Shown here one piece after another: positions 51,866 through 61,716 of a stretch of 64,000 nucleotides of DNA. The notes beneath the pieces were generated by a model. The model made no database searches. It was not told where the DNA came from and saw only the letters and a program-made list of their open reading frames with translations. Location of the stretch: contig NZ_JAXCHT010000001.1 of assembly GCF_035984655.1 (NCBI RefSeq), positions 1-64,000 of the forward strand, written 5' to 3'. This DNA is from Actimicrobium sp035984655. Its GTDB lineage: Bacteria; Pseudomonadota; Gammaproteobacteria; Burkholderiales; Burkholderiaceae_D. Numbering within the stretch: the stretch's first letter is position 1; each line of letters starts with the position of its first letter. Made by a program: the position numbers and the translations under genes.

Positions 51866-53275
51866 GTGGGGATTTTTTCGTTTCTTGGCAAGAAAGATCG
51901 ACGAGAGGACGCGCCTCTGTCGGAAATTGATGCGCCCCGTCGGCGCCCTGAAGATCGCCCCGCCCGCAGTAACACTGCGGCCAATGCGGAGCGCACAGCA
52001 AGTTCCCAGATCGTCCAACGCGATGCCGCACGCGAAACTGCCCTGAAGATCGACAAGATCGAATCGGAAATGTCATCCGAATTGTCCCGGCCACAGTCGA
52101 TAGCCGGATCGCCGTCGGTGCCAGGCCGCGGCGCTACACCCCAGCCTTCCAAGGCTGCAAAATCCACCACGACAACCGAACCCGGCGATGCCTTTCTGGC
52201 GACATTGCCTGCGATGGGCATGTCGACCGATTTCATGCTTGGCGGCGATTACAACCCCAAGGATGCAGCCATTCCGGCGACCGAAACCGCGCCTGTCATC
52301 GATGAAGCGGCGATCCTGTTCGCCAACGATCAAAATGAAATGGTCGAGGCGATGCTGCTGGGCGCCATCGACGATGGCGACCTCGGCGAATCCACCGTCA
52401 CCGCCTGGTGGATGCTGTTCGATCTGTACCAGATCACCGACAAACAGCTCTCTTTCGAGAATCTCGCCTTACGGTACGCCGCAAAGTTCGAAACCTCGCC
52501 GCCGACCTGGGTAACGCCAACGCAGGACGGCGCCAACGACCCCCGGGGCAACACCGCTGGCGCAGGCACGACTGTCGCTTTCTCTGGCAAGCTTGACGAA
52601 TCGATTCAAAAACAGCTCGACCGCGCGCAAAAGCTCGGTGAAACGAATCCGCTCCTGCGACTCGAATTTTCACGCATCGGCGAGGTGACGCCCGAAGGCT
52701 GCGCCTTGATGTTGACGGCCCTGAAAAAGCTGCAACGATCCGGTTGCGACTTGATGCTCATCAGTGCAAGCGAATTTGCCACGAAGGTCCGTGCGACCCT
52801 CGAAGTCGGTCGCCGTGATGAAACGGAAGCGCCCTGGTTGCTGTTGCTCGAAATTCTGCAACTCCTGAATCGCCAGCAGGATTTCGAAGAGGCCAGCATC
52901 GACTATTGCGTCACGTTCGAAGTCTCCCCTCCCGCGTTCATCATGCCGAAGTCAACCGTGACGAGTGTCATCGACACGGACTTCGATCAAGCGCCACCGC
53001 CCAACGTGTTTTCGATGCCATCCGTGGTCGATGGAAAAACCGGTCTGATTGACGAAATTACGCGCTTCGCGAAGCAACATAATCCGGCGATCATTGACTG
53101 CTCACGTCTGACCCGGGTTGATTTCAGTGCGGCCGGTCAATTGCTCAGCGGCCTGGCCCCGCTAATCGGTGACGATCGCGTTATCGAGTTGCACAACGTC
53201 AATCAGCTTGTCACTGCCTTGTTCAATGTCATGGGACTGCGCGAGATCGCCCGCATTCTTCCTCGCAAGCAATAA
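51866..53275 (+). CDS. Duplicated helical-module/STAS-like protein
   Basis: A 469-residue cytosolic protein. The start FSFLGKKDRRE is followed by a disordered stretch to about residue 125. Two homologous units follow. Each has a short helical module with a shared block (ALRYAAKFETSPPTW at about 201-215, DYCVTFEVSPPAF at about 346-358) and a STAS-like domain (about 236-310 and 385-465; the second contains VDFSAAGQLLSGL). STAS domains often bind nucleotides or partner proteins. The GTG start at 51866 has an AGGAAAACC ribosome-binding site. The gene precedes hslV but its role is unknown. Confidence 0.8.
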   Translation: MGIFSFLGKKDRREDAPLSEIDAPRRRPEDRPARSNTAANAERTASSQIVQRDAARETALKIDKIESEMSSELSRPQSIAGSPSVPGRGATPQPSKAAKSTTTTEPGDAFLATLPAMGMSTDFMLGGDYNPKDAAIPATETAPVIDEAAILFANDQNEMVEAMLLGAIDDGDLGESTVTAWWMLFDLYQITDKQLSFENLALRYAAKFETSPPTWVTPTQDGANDPRGNTAGAGTTVAFSGKLDESIQKQLDRAQKLGETNPLLRLEFSRIGEVTPEGCALMLTALKKLQRSGCDLMLISASEFATKVRATLEVGRRDETEAPWLLLLEILQLLNRQQDFEEASIDYCVTFEVSPPAFIMPKSTVTSVIDTDFDQAPPPNVFSMPSVVDGKTGLIDEITRFAKQHNPAIIDCSRLTRVDFSAAGQLLSGLAPLIGDDRVIELHNVNQLVTALFNVMGLREIARILPRKQ

Positions 53276-53295
53276 GCACATCTCCCGGCGCCCTG

Positions 53296-53323
53296 CTTGC
53301 ATTCGCGGCGGCCAACCCCATTT
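53296..53323 (+). promoter_or_regulatory. Sigma-32 (RpoH)-type heat-shock promoter of hslVU
   Basis: -35 CTTGCA (53296-53301), a 14-bp spacer, then -10 CCCCATTT (53316-53323). This is close to the RpoH consensus CTTGAA / CCCCAT-T. It lies about 70 bp upstream of hslV, whose heat-shock control is established in other proteobacteria. Confidence 0.75.
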
Positions 53324-53392
53324 CAGTTATTCGTAGTGCGACGCAGGCAAATCGTTGCCAGCGTCGCCACCATCGAATTGGGAGACGCATCC

Positions 53393-53929
53393 ATGGAGCA
53401 ATTTCACGGCACGACCATACTTTCGGTACGGCGCGGCAATCTGGTCGCGCTCGGTGGCGACGGACAGGTCACACTCGGCAATATTGTGATGAAGGGCACC
53501 GCCCGCAAAGTCCGCAAGCTCCACAATGGCAAGGTTCTGGCCGGGTTTGCCGGCGGAACAGCTGACGCGTTCACGCTCATTGAACTGTTCGAAGCAAAAC
53601 TGGAAAAGCATCAGGGCAATTTGATGCGCGCCTCCATCGAACTGGCCAAGAACTGGCGTACCGACCGCATGCTGCGTCGCCTCGAAGCCATGTTGCTGGT
53701 CGCCGATCGCGACGCAACGCTGGTCATCACCGGCAATGGCGACGTGCTCGAACCGGAAGACGGCATTGGGGCGATCGGATCGGGCGGTGCTTTCGCACAA
53801 TCTGCCGCCAAGGCGCTGGCCGAAAATACGCAGCTGTCGCCCTTCGACATCGTCAAAAAGTCCCTGACCATCGCCGGCGAGCTGTGCATTTACACGAATC
53901 TCTCCCACACCATCGAGACGCTTGAGTAA
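53393..53929 (+). CDS. hslV: ATP-dependent protease subunit HslV
   Basis: A 178-residue proteasome-like peptidase. The sequence MEQFHGTTILSVRRG shows a short propeptide before the catalytic Thr (Thr7), the form found in betaproteobacteria, rather than the Met-Thr start of E. coli. GGDGQVTLGN and the GAIGSGGAFAQSAAKAL block are conserved. A GGGAG ribosome-binding site precedes the ATG. It is 30 bp upstream of hslU. Confidence 0.96.
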   Translation: MEQFHGTTILSVRRGNLVALGGDGQVTLGNIVMKGTARKVRKLHNGKVLAGFAGGTADAFTLIELFEAKLEKHQGNLMRASIELAKNWRTDRMLRRLEAMLLVADRDATLVITGNGDVLEPEDGIGAIGSGGAFAQSAAKALAENTQLSPFDIVKKSLTIAGELCIYTNLSHTIETLE

Positions 53930-53959
53930 CTCGCGCTCTTCTTCACTTCTGGACCAACC

Positions 53960-55309
53960 ATGAACATGACTCCGCAAGAAATCGTCATTGAACTTGACAA
54001 GCATGTCGTCGGGCAGGACAAGGCCAAGCGGGCGGTGGCGATTGCCTTGCGCAATCGTTGGCGTCGTCAGCAGGTTGCCGAGCCGCTGCGCCACGAGATC
54101 ACGCCCAAAAATATCCTGATGATCGGGCCCACGGGCGTCGGAAAAACCGAAATAGCGCGGCGTCTTGCCAGGCTGGCCGATGCGCCGTTCATCAAGATCG
54201 AGGCCACCAAATTCACCGAGGTCGGCTACGTCGGACGCGACGTCGACACCATCATCCGTGATCTGATCGATATCGGGATCAAACAAACGCGCGAACTGGA
54301 AATGCGCAAGGTGCGCGCCAGCGCCGAAGATGCCGCCGAAGACCGGATCATCGATATTCCGGTGCCGCCGGCGCGGGATTTCGGGTTTCATCCGAATGCC
54401 ACGGCAACGCCGGACGGCGAACCGGGGGCGGGAGGCACTGCGCGGCAGACCTTCCGCAAGCGGCTGCGCGAGGGCGTGCTGGACGACCGCGAGATTGAAA
54501 TCGAACTCGCCGAAGCCGGGCCCCAGATGGAAATCATGGCCCCTCCCGGCATGGAAGAAATGACCGAGCAGATCAAATCGATGTTTTCGGGCGTGAGCGG
54601 CACCCGCAAGAAACCGCGCAAGGTGAAGATCAAGGACGCCCTGAAGCTGCTGATCGAGGAAGAAGCTGGCAAGTTGCTCAACGAAGATGAGCTAAAGCAA
54701 AAAGCCATCGCCAATGTCGAACAAAACGGCATTGTATTCCTCGACGAAATCGACAAGATTGCGACCCGCTCCGACATGGGTGGGGCCGACGTATCGCGGG
54801 CCGGCGTGCAGCGCGATTTGTTGCCACTGGTCGAAGGCACGACCGTCAACACGCGCTACGGAATGATTCGCACCGATCACATCCTGTTCATTGCCTCCGG
54901 CGCCTTTCATCTGGCCAAGCCATCGGACCTGATCCCCGAGTTGCAAGGGCGATTTCCGATCCGGGTCGAGCTGGAGTCGCTGTCGATTGCCGATTTCGAA
55001 CGCATCCTGACCGGCACGGATGCCTGCCTGACCAAGCAGTACCAGGCCCTGCTGGCGACCGAGAACCTGGTCATCGAGTTCGCCGACGACGGCATCCGGC
55101 GACTGGCCGAGATAGCGCATTCGGTCAATGAAAAAACAGAAAATATTGGCGCGAGGCGCCTGTACACGGTGATGGAGAAACTGCTCGAAGACATGTCATT
55201 CGATGCTGGCGACCGCGGGGGCGTCACCGTCAAGATCAACGCCGCGTATGTCGACGAACGTCTGGGTGCACTCGCGATTGACGAAGACTTGTCGCGCTAC
55301 GTCCTTTAA
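53960..55309 (+). CDS. hslU: ATP-dependent protease ATPase subunit HslU
   Basis: A 449-residue AAA+ unfoldase that feeds HslV. Walker A GPTGVGKT is at 56-63, Walker B is IVFLDEIDKI, and the I-domain is inserted between them. The C-terminus DLSRYVL inserts into HslV. ATGs at 53960 and 53966 are both possible. It overlaps the convergent gspC by four bases, with no room for a terminator. Confidence 0.97.
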   Translation: MNMTPQEIVIELDKHVVGQDKAKRAVAIALRNRWRRQQVAEPLRHEITPKNILMIGPTGVGKTEIARRLARLADAPFIKIEATKFTEVGYVGRDVDTIIRDLIDIGIKQTRELEMRKVRASAEDAAEDRIIDIPVPPARDFGFHPNATATPDGEPGAGGTARQTFRKRLREGVLDDREIEIELAEAGPQMEIMAPPGMEEMTEQIKSMFSGVSGTRKKPRKVKIKDALKLLIEEEAGKLLNEDELKQKAIANVEQNGIVFLDEIDKIATRSDMGGADVSRAGVQRDLLPLVEGTTVNTRYGMIRTDHILFIASGAFHLAKPSDLIPELQGRFPIRVELESLSIADFERILTGTDACLTKQYQALLATENLVIEFADDGIRRLAEIAHSVNEKTENIGARRLYTVMEKLLEDMSFDAGDRGGVTVKINAAYVDERLGALAIDEDLSRYVL

Positions 55310-56034
55310 TTCTGGCGTGGCGGTGGCGCCTGTGTCGGCAGCTGCTGATTCTGGGGTTGCTGAATCGGCGGTTGTTGATTCGGGACGGGTTGATTCTGTG
55401 GCTGCTGATTTGGCGGCGGCTGGTTGGCCAGCTGCGGATTCATCAGTGGCTGGCCATTCACTTCACTCGGCGGTATCGGCGCCATCGGTGCCTGACCAGG
55501 CAAGACCATGGTGGTCGGCTGTGACGGGGCGACACGCGCCGGCAGCGGCGCCTGTGGTACGACTTCCATCCGCGCTGGCGGCTGCGACAGTTGCGGCGGT
55601 ACGGCCGAGGGCTGCAACTGCATCGTTGACTTGGCGATCTCCTGCAGCTCGACACGCTTGATCATCCCGCCTTCGGACAGCAGAACGTATTGGCCGTGCA
55701 CCTCTTTGACGATCACGCCGGGCATGACTTCGGCGTTGACCCGACTGGCCTGCGTGGGCTTGCCGTCGGCGCCGAGAATGGCGACGCTTTCGGCGGCATT
55801 CCCCGCAACCACCACGCCGCGCAACTGGTAGTTGCTGGCCAGCGCCACTTTGGCCATCCGTCCGCCGAACAGGCCGGCCGCGACATCGAGTGACACATCC
55901 GTCTTGATCGCTTGCGACACCGGGGCCACGGGACGCTGCGGCGGGGTCATCAATTGCAGCGTCCAATAGGTCGCCGACGCGCACAACGCAATGAACAGCA
56001 GAACACTGACAATTAACGGTAGCCGGCGCTTCAT
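55306..56034 (-). CDS. gspC: Type II secretion protein GspC (N-type) with Pro/Gln-rich tail
   Basis: A 242-residue inner-membrane protein. One membrane span (about 8-28) precedes a homology region (AAGLFGGRMAKVALASNYQL, then LRGVVVAGNAAESVAILG) that contacts the GspD secretin. The PDZ domain of larger GspC proteins is absent; instead the last ~40 residues are Pro/Gln/Asn repeats. It is the last gene of the T2SS run, 31 bp after gspF. Confidence 0.87.
   Translation of the reverse strand: MKRRLPLIVSVLLFIALCASATYWTLQLMTPPQRPVAPVSQAIKTDVSLDVAAGLFGGRMAKVALASNYQLRGVVVAGNAAESVAILGADGKPTQASRVNAEVMPGVIVKEVHGQYVLLSEGGMIKRVELQEIAKSTMQLQPSAVPPQLSQPPARMEVVPQAPLPARVAPSQPTTMVLPGQAPMAPIPPSEVNGQPLMNPQLANQPPPNQQPQNQPVPNQQPPIQQPQNQQLPTQAPPPRQN
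55314..55440. repeat. Low-complexity repeat encoding the GspC tail
   Basis: Short imperfect tandem units (such as GGTTGATTCTGTGGCTGCTG on the + strand) encode alternating NQQP and PPNQQ-type segments on the minus strand. Such tracts are prone to length change. Confidence 0.6.
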
Positions 56035-56065
56035 GGGGTTTTTCCTGCTCTGTTGATTGACATGG

Positions 56066-57286
56066 TTATCGCACTAGTTGATTGATTTCGATGATCGGCA
56101 TGAGCACCGCCAGCACGATCAGTAATACCACCACCCCCATTGCCAGAATGAGCGCGGGTTCCAGCAAGCCTGCCATGGTCAGCGCACGTCGCTCCAGATC
56201 CTGTTCCTGCGCGTTGGAAGCGCGCTCCAGCATGGCCGGCAATTCGCCGGTAATCTCGCCGGCCCGGATCATGTGGATCAGCATCGGCGGAAAGTGCTTG
56301 CGGGCCGACAACGCGCGCGCCAAACCAACACCTTCGCGCACGTTGTTGGCCGCTTCCTCGACCTGCTCGCGCATGGCCACGTTGGACAGGGTATCCCGGC
56401 TGGTTTGCAAGGCACGCAGGATCGGCACACCGGAACCGGTGGTGATGGCAAGGGTGCTGGCAAAACGCGCCGTGTTCAGGCTGCGTTCAAATTTTCCGTA
56501 GAAAGGCGCGGTGAGCAGCCAGGTGTGCCAACGCCGCTTGATGTCGGGATTCTTCAGCGCACTGCGCCAGGCGAATCCCAGTGCGACGACTGCGACCGCC
56601 ACCATCCAGCCAAAATTGCGTACGAAATCCGACACGGCCAGCATCAGGACGGTGAGCAACGGTAGTTTTTGTTTGGTGTTGGCGAACACCGAGACGATCT
56701 GCGGCACCACATAGGTCAGCAGAAAAATCACGATGGCAAATGCCACCACGGTGACGATGGCAGGGTAGGTAAACGCCAGTTTGACCTTCTGCACCAGTGC
56801 ATTGCGCCGCTCGATGTAATCGGCCAGGCGCGACAGCACCTTCGACAGTTGACCGATCTGCTCACCGGACGCAACCAGCGCACGGTAGATATCGGCGAAG
56901 TCGCGCGGGTGGTGCGCCAGCGCATCCGACAATGCGGCGCCGCCCATGACCTCGGAACGAATCGAGGCAATCAGGTCGCGCAGATAGGTACGCTCGGCCT
57001 GCTCGAGCAAGGCCGAAAAGGCTTGCTCAAGTGGCAGGCTTGCTTCCAGCAGACTGGCCAGTTGACGCGTGAACAGCGCCAGCTCGTTGGTCGACAGCTT
57101 GTCGCCGAAGCTGCGCGCCCTGGTTTGACCGGATTCATCGACCTGCGACGTAATGACGCCAACCGAGATCGGCGTCAGGCCCTGGCTGCGCAGGTCGGCA
57201 CGCGCGGCACGCGCGCTGTCGGCATTGAGCACGCCCTTTTTTGTGTGGCCGTCATCGTTGACGGCTTCATAGCGAAAGGCTGGCAC
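56066..57286 (-). CDS. gspF: Type II secretion inner-membrane protein GspF
   Basis: A 406-residue polytopic protein of the PilC/GspF family. Its N-terminus (FRYEAVNDDGHTKKGVLNAD) and two duplicated cytosolic domains (ALFTRQLASLLEASLPLEQAF and ARFASTLAITTGSGVPILRAL) flank three membrane spans. It links the GspE ATPase to the pseudopilus base. It begins 3 bp after gspE stops. Confidence 0.95.
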   Translation of the reverse strand: MPAFRYEAVNDDGHTKKGVLNADSARAARADLRSQGLTPISVGVITSQVDESGQTRARSFGDKLSTNELALFTRQLASLLEASLPLEQAFSALLEQAERTYLRDLIASIRSEVMGGAALSDALAHHPRDFADIYRALVASGEQIGQLSKVLSRLADYIERRNALVQKVKLAFTYPAIVTVVAFAIVIFLLTYVVPQIVSVFANTKQKLPLLTVLMLAVSDFVRNFGWMVAVAVVALGFAWRSALKNPDIKRRWHTWLLTAPFYGKFERSLNTARFASTLAITTGSGVPILRALQTSRDTLSNVAMREQVEEAANNVREGVGLARALSARKHFPPMLIHMIRAGEITGELPAMLERASNAQEQDLERRALTMAGLLEPALILAMGVVVLLIVLAVLMPIIEINQLVR

Positions 57287-57289
57287 GGG

Positions 57290-58714
57290 TTAATCCTTGG
57301 TCACGCGCAGCAGTTCGGCGCGCGTGGTGGTGCCGTTGGCCAGCCAGCGCTCGCCGTCTTCGCGCATGGTTTGCATGCCATCGTGCAGTGCCGCGTTGCG
57401 AATGTCGGCTTCGGAAGCCTGGTTGTGAATCTGCGCCCGAATCGCCTCGGTCGTGCGCAACAGTTCATAGACGCCGACGCGTCCCTGATAACCGGTGTGG
57501 CCGCACTTCTCGCATCCCACCGCCTGCCAGTTGGCGCCGTCGAAGACGCGGCAATGCGTGCACAACTTGCGTACCAGCCGCTGCGCCACCACACCGAGCA
57601 AGGACGAGGACAACAGGAACGGCTCAATGCCCATGTCGAGCAGGCGCGTGACCGCGGCCGCGGAATCGTTGGTATGCAGCGTCGCCAGCACCAGATGGCC
57701 GGTGAGCGACGCCTGCACGGCAATCTGCGCCGTTTCGAGATCGCGGATTTCGCCGATCATGATGACGTCCGGATCCTGCCGCAAGATGGCCCGCAGTGCC
57801 TTGGCAAACGTCATGTCGATACGCGCATTGACCTGGGTCTGGCCAACGCCGGCGAGTTCGTATTCGATCGGATCTTCGACCGTCAGGATATTGGTGGTCG
57901 ACACGTTCAGCATCGACAGTGCCGCATACAGCGTGGTGGTCTTGCCCGACCCGGTCGGCCCGGTCACCAGCACGATCCCGTGCGGTTGACTGATCAGCTC
58001 ATCGAACTGGGGCATCACCGCTTCGCTCATGCCGAGATGTTCCAGATCGAGTCGACCGGCCTCCTTGTCCAGCAAGCGCAATACCGCGCGCTCGCCGTGC
58101 CCGGTCGGCAGCGTCGAGACCCGGACATCGACCGGCTTGCCGCCCACGCGCAAGGTGATCCGGCCATCCTGGGGCAGCCGCTTTTCGGCAATGTCGAGTT
58201 GCGCCATGATCTTGATGCGCGAAATCAGCGACGCGTGAATCGCTTTCTTGGGGCGCACCACATCGCGCAAGGTGCCATCGATGCGAAACCGCACTACCGA
58301 AATCTGCTCGAACGGTTCGATGTGAATATCCGATGCGCCTTCACGCAGCGCCTGCGTCAGCAGTGCATTGATCATCCGAATCACCGGCGCATCGTCGGCC
58401 GATTCCAGCAGATCTTCCACCGCCGGCATGTCGAGCAACAGCTTGTTCAGATCGAGGTCGGACTCGTACTCGTCGATCACCTGCGCGGCATCGCCGCCGG
58501 AGCCGGCATAGGCCTTGGCGATCGCGTCTTCGAGTTCGGCATGCGCCATCGAACGCAACTTGATGCGGCCGAAACGCCGGCTGACTTCGGCCACGGCGCC
58601 GGGTTGGGTCGCGTTCGAAATCCAGACCTCGACGGCGCTCTCGGGCGTGGCGCGGTGGGCCAGCAACGCAAAGTCGCGGGCGAACGCAAAAGGCAGGAGT
58701 CGGGCGTCAATCAT
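57290..58714 (-). CDS. gspE: Type II secretion ATPase GspE
   Basis: A 474-residue secretion ATPase. Walker A GPTGSGKT is at 252-259, Walker B DPDVIMIGEIRD at 314-325, an Asp box is ASDIHIEPF, and the zinc-binding Cys set is 385, 388, 401 and 404 (CTHC, CEKC). It energises pseudopilus assembly at the cytoplasmic face. It lies 21 bp after gspD. Confidence 0.96.
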   Translation of the reverse strand: MIDARLLPFAFARDFALLAHRATPESAVEVWISNATQPGAVAEVSRRFGRIKLRSMAHAELEDAIAKAYAGSGGDAAQVIDEYESDLDLNKLLLDMPAVEDLLESADDAPVIRMINALLTQALREGASDIHIEPFEQISVVRFRIDGTLRDVVRPKKAIHASLISRIKIMAQLDIAEKRLPQDGRITLRVGGKPVDVRVSTLPTGHGERAVLRLLDKEAGRLDLEHLGMSEAVMPQFDELISQPHGIVLVTGPTGSGKTTTLYAALSMLNVSTTNILTVEDPIEYELAGVGQTQVNARIDMTFAKALRAILRQDPDVIMIGEIRDLETAQIAVQASLTGHLVLATLHTNDSAAAVTRLLDMGIEPFLLSSSLLGVVAQRLVRKLCTHCRVFDGANWQAVGCEKCGHTGYQGRVGVYELLRTTEAIRAQIHNQASEADIRNAALHDGMQTMREDGERWLANGTTTRAELLRVTKD

Positions 58715-58735
58715 GGCAGCTCGTTGTCGTAAGGA

Positions 58736-60910
58736 TCAGTTTGGAATCGGCGCCGGCTCGGGCGACACCTTGGGCGGCATCCCTTGCGCCGGGGCGATCG
58801 GCCGCAATGCTGCCCCACCCATCGGCCGCCCATTCTCCAGTGGCGGCAGGGTCGGCGCCGTCATGTTCGGCAAGACCGCCGTTTCCTTTGGCTGCGACTG
58901 TTGTTCGACCTTGCGGATGTAGTCGTAACGGTCGCCCGAGACATCGAGGCTTTGCTCATTGCTGCGAATGATGGTGGGGCGCAGGAACACCATCAGATTG
59001 GTTTTGGTGCGATTGCGTTTTTGGTATTTGAACAGGTTGCCGATCACGGGAATATCTCCCAGCCCGGTCACTTTCTCATTGCCGTCGTCGACCGTATCTT
59101 CGATCAGGCCACCCAGCACAATGACCTGGCCATCATCGACCAGCACGTTGGTATCGATCGAGCGCTTGCTGGTAATGATGCCGGCCGTATTGGTGGTGCT
59201 TTGCACTGCCGAGGTTTCCTGGTAAATCGCCATCTTGACGGTGCCGCCTTCGGAAATCTGCGGACGCACCCGCAGCGACAAACCCACATCCTTGCGTTCG
59301 ACCGTCTGGAATGGATTCACGCCGGACGAGCCGCCGGATGCCTGCGTGGTGTACTGGCCGGTAATGAACGGGACGTTCTGGCCAACGATGATGCGGGCCT
59401 CTTCGTTGTCGAGCGTGATCAGGTTTGGCATCGACAGGATGTTGGTGCCGTCGTCGGATTCAAGCACCCGCGCCAGCGCGCCAAGCCCGAGCGCGCCATT
59501 GATCTGCTTGAAGATACCCAGCGTCAGCCCGGAGCCGACCGTTGGTACCGTGTTACTTTTGGCAGCGCTGGCCAGACCGATGATGTTGTCGGTGGCCGCA
59601 GTGCTGGCTGCGCCGACACGGTACTTGCTGGTCGAATCGCCGCTCAGGCCAAGCCATTGAATACCGAATTCGGCGGCTTTCTTGGCCGAGACTTCGACGA
59701 TCAGCGATTCGATGTAAACCTGTGCGCGACGCACGTCGAGCTGGTCGATGACAATGCGCAGATTGCGATAGACCGCTTCGCTGGCGGTAATGATCAGGGT
59801 ATTGGTGGTGGCGTCGGCCTGGATGAATCCGCCGGCGCCGCCGCTGGCGAGCGACCCCTGGGTACCTGACGTGCCGCTGGCCTGCAGCGGCTGCAAGGAC
59901 TGCAGCGCGCCGCCGGCAGCGCCCTGTCCCTGCGGCTGTTGCGGTTGCTGCTGCGCGGACGACTGCGTATTGGCAGGCGCCGAGGTGTCGTTGGTCATCA
60001 CGGAACGCAGCGTTTGCGCCAGCTTGGTCGCGTCGGCGTTACGCAGGTACACCACATGCACATTGCCGGGTTGAGCCGTCGGCTGGTCGAGACGGGCAAT
60101 CAATGACTTGGCCAGGTTGCCGCGCGCCAGCGACGGCGCGCGAATGATCAGGGCATTGGTGCGGGCATCGGCCAGCACGCTGACCTTGCCGGAATCGGCC
60201 GCGCCGGCGGTAGTGCCGGGTTCCAGCAGACGCGACACGACCTGCGCCAGATCGGTAGCGATGGCGTAGCGGATCGGCACGATATCGACGTCGCCGCTGG
60301 CCGGCGCATCCAGCGCCGCGACGATCTTCGACAGGCGTCGCAAATTGTCAGCGTAATCGGTAATCACCAGCGTGTTGTTGCCGGGGTTCGCATTGATCGT
60401 ATTGTTGGGCGAGATCAGCGGCCGCAACACCGTCACCAGATTGGCGGCGGACTCGTAATTGAGACGGAAGATCTGCGTAGCAATCTGATCGCCCCGGATT
60501 TTTGGGTCCTGCGCCGGACCGGCCTGCAATTTGGCATCCGCTTCCGGCACCACCTTGGCGAAATTCTCGCCCATCACGACGGTGTAGCCCTGCAGCCGCA
60601 AGGCCGAGCTGAGCAGATTGAAGGCCTGCGCCTTGGTCACCGGTTTTTCTGACACCAGATTGATCGTGCCCTTGACGCGGGGATCGATGATGAAGGTCAT
60701 GTTGGTGTATTGGCCGACCGCCTTGATGACCGATTCGATGTCGGCGCCGACAAAATTCATCACCGCCGATCCGGCTGGCGGGTCGGCCGCCAGCAATGGC
60801 TGCGGCACGCTGGCGACGGCACATAACAGCATGACCGCTGCACTGATGCGACGCCATCTGGAGGTGGTCGGAAAAGTGGAAGGAGAATGTTGTACGTTGT
60901 GATTTTTCAT
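58736..60910 (-). CDS. gspD: Type II secretion outer-membrane secretin GspD
   Basis: A 724-residue secretin with a signal peptide (VMLLCAVASVPQPLLAAD), N0-N3 ring domains, a Gln/Gly/Ser-rich linker (about 320-365) and the secretin core, including VPFITGQYTTQASGG, VGLSLRVRPQISEGG and VIVLGGLIEDTVDDG. The C-terminus is Pro-rich. Its start overlaps the gspN stop by one base. Confidence 0.96.
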   Translation of the reverse strand: MKNHNVQHSPSTFPTTSRWRRISAAVMLLCAVASVPQPLLAADPPAGSAVMNFVGADIESVIKAVGQYTNMTFIIDPRVKGTINLVSEKPVTKAQAFNLLSSALRLQGYTVVMGENFAKVVPEADAKLQAGPAQDPKIRGDQIATQIFRLNYESAANLVTVLRPLISPNNTINANPGNNTLVITDYADNLRRLSKIVAALDAPASGDVDIVPIRYAIATDLAQVVSRLLEPGTTAGAADSGKVSVLADARTNALIIRAPSLARGNLAKSLIARLDQPTAQPGNVHVVYLRNADATKLAQTLRSVMTNDTSAPANTQSSAQQQPQQPQGQGAAGGALQSLQPLQASGTSGTQGSLASGGAGGFIQADATTNTLIITASEAVYRNLRIVIDQLDVRRAQVYIESLIVEVSAKKAAEFGIQWLGLSGDSTSKYRVGAASTAATDNIIGLASAAKSNTVPTVGSGLTLGIFKQINGALGLGALARVLESDDGTNILSMPNLITLDNEEARIIVGQNVPFITGQYTTQASGGSSGVNPFQTVERKDVGLSLRVRPQISEGGTVKMAIYQETSAVQSTTNTAGIITSKRSIDTNVLVDDGQVIVLGGLIEDTVDDGNEKVTGLGDIPVIGNLFKYQKRNRTKTNLMVFLRPTIIRSNEQSLDVSGDRYDYIRKVEQQSQPKETAVLPNMTAPTLPPLENGRPMGGAALRPIAPAQGMPPKVSPEPAPIPN

Positions 60911-61716
60911 TATTTGAACTCGAGTGCGATGCTGTTTTTATCGCCGTCACGACGGCGTTGCCCCAGCAAATTCAATAAATTTGCCAGCTTGTCTTCCTGC
61001 CCTGCCTCAGCCTCTGCCTTGCCGGAAAATTGCATCCGGCCGTTTGCGAATTTGCCGCTACCCGACAGCAGCATGGGTCCACGCACGGTGCTCAATTGCA
61101 ATCCGGCCTGCAGACCCTGCCAATCCATCTTGACGACATAACTGCCCAACGGTCGCACCGGCGACATGCGCGAAGCGACATCATTGAGTGCCAGCGTCGT
61201 CTGGCCCACCAGCGCAACGGCAGCGCTTTCACGCGTAATCTGCAGCGGCCCCCATGACAACTGCATGGTGCCGGACGGCTGCACCGTGTTCAGTGGCGCG
61301 CCGAGCCCGGACAGACGTTCCGCCGGCAGGGTGATGGCCGAGCCACTGACATGCCATTCGCTCCAGCTGCCCTGCACTTGCACCGGCTGCGTCAGCGCCT
61401 GCGCATTTTCCAGCAGCAGATCGACCCGGCCGATCAGCACCAGTGGCGACAGCTGCCAGGCAAACCGTCCAGGCAGCAGCGGCGTGACTGGCTCATTCTT
61501 TCCGGCGGCGCCCCCGACGAAGGCGGAGCCGCGCCACAACGATCCCTGCGGGTCGCCCAGTGTCAGGCGGCCGGCGGTCTGCTTCTCCAGCAGGATGCCC
61601 ATCCAGCTGGCCGGACAGCTGGCCAGCACGGTGATGGCTACCGTCAGCAAGGCGGCGGCCAACCATAGCACGGCGCGGGTCCAGCGCCCGCCGCTGTGCT
61701 GGCCGGCTTCATTCAC
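60910..61716 (-). CDS. gspN: Type II secretion protein GspN
   Basis: A 268-residue protein with one N-terminal span (AVLWLAAALLTVAITVLASC) and a periplasmic domain of the GspN family (TAGRLTLGDPQGSLWRGSA). GspN is an accessory subunit present in only some systems. Overlaps with gspM (8 bp) and gspD (1 bp) show tight coupling. Confidence 0.88.
   Translation of the reverse strand: MNEAGQHSGGRWTRAVLWLAAALLTVAITVLASCPASWMGILLEKQTAGRLTLGDPQGSLWRGSAFVGGAAGKNEPVTPLLPGRFAWQLSPLVLIGRVDLLLENAQALTQPVQVQGSWSEWHVSGSAITLPAERLSGLGAPLNTVQPSGTMQLSWGPLQITRESAAVALVGQTTLALNDVASRMSPVRPLGSYVVKMDWQGLQAGLQLSTVRGPMLLSGSGKFANGRMQFSGKAEAEAGQEDKLANLLNLLGQRRRDGDKNSIALEFK

Noticed and set aside
56669..58732. 687-codon plus-strand open frame opposite gspE/gspF
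   Set aside because: Antisense shadow; the minus strand has Walker motifs and T2SS family sequence.
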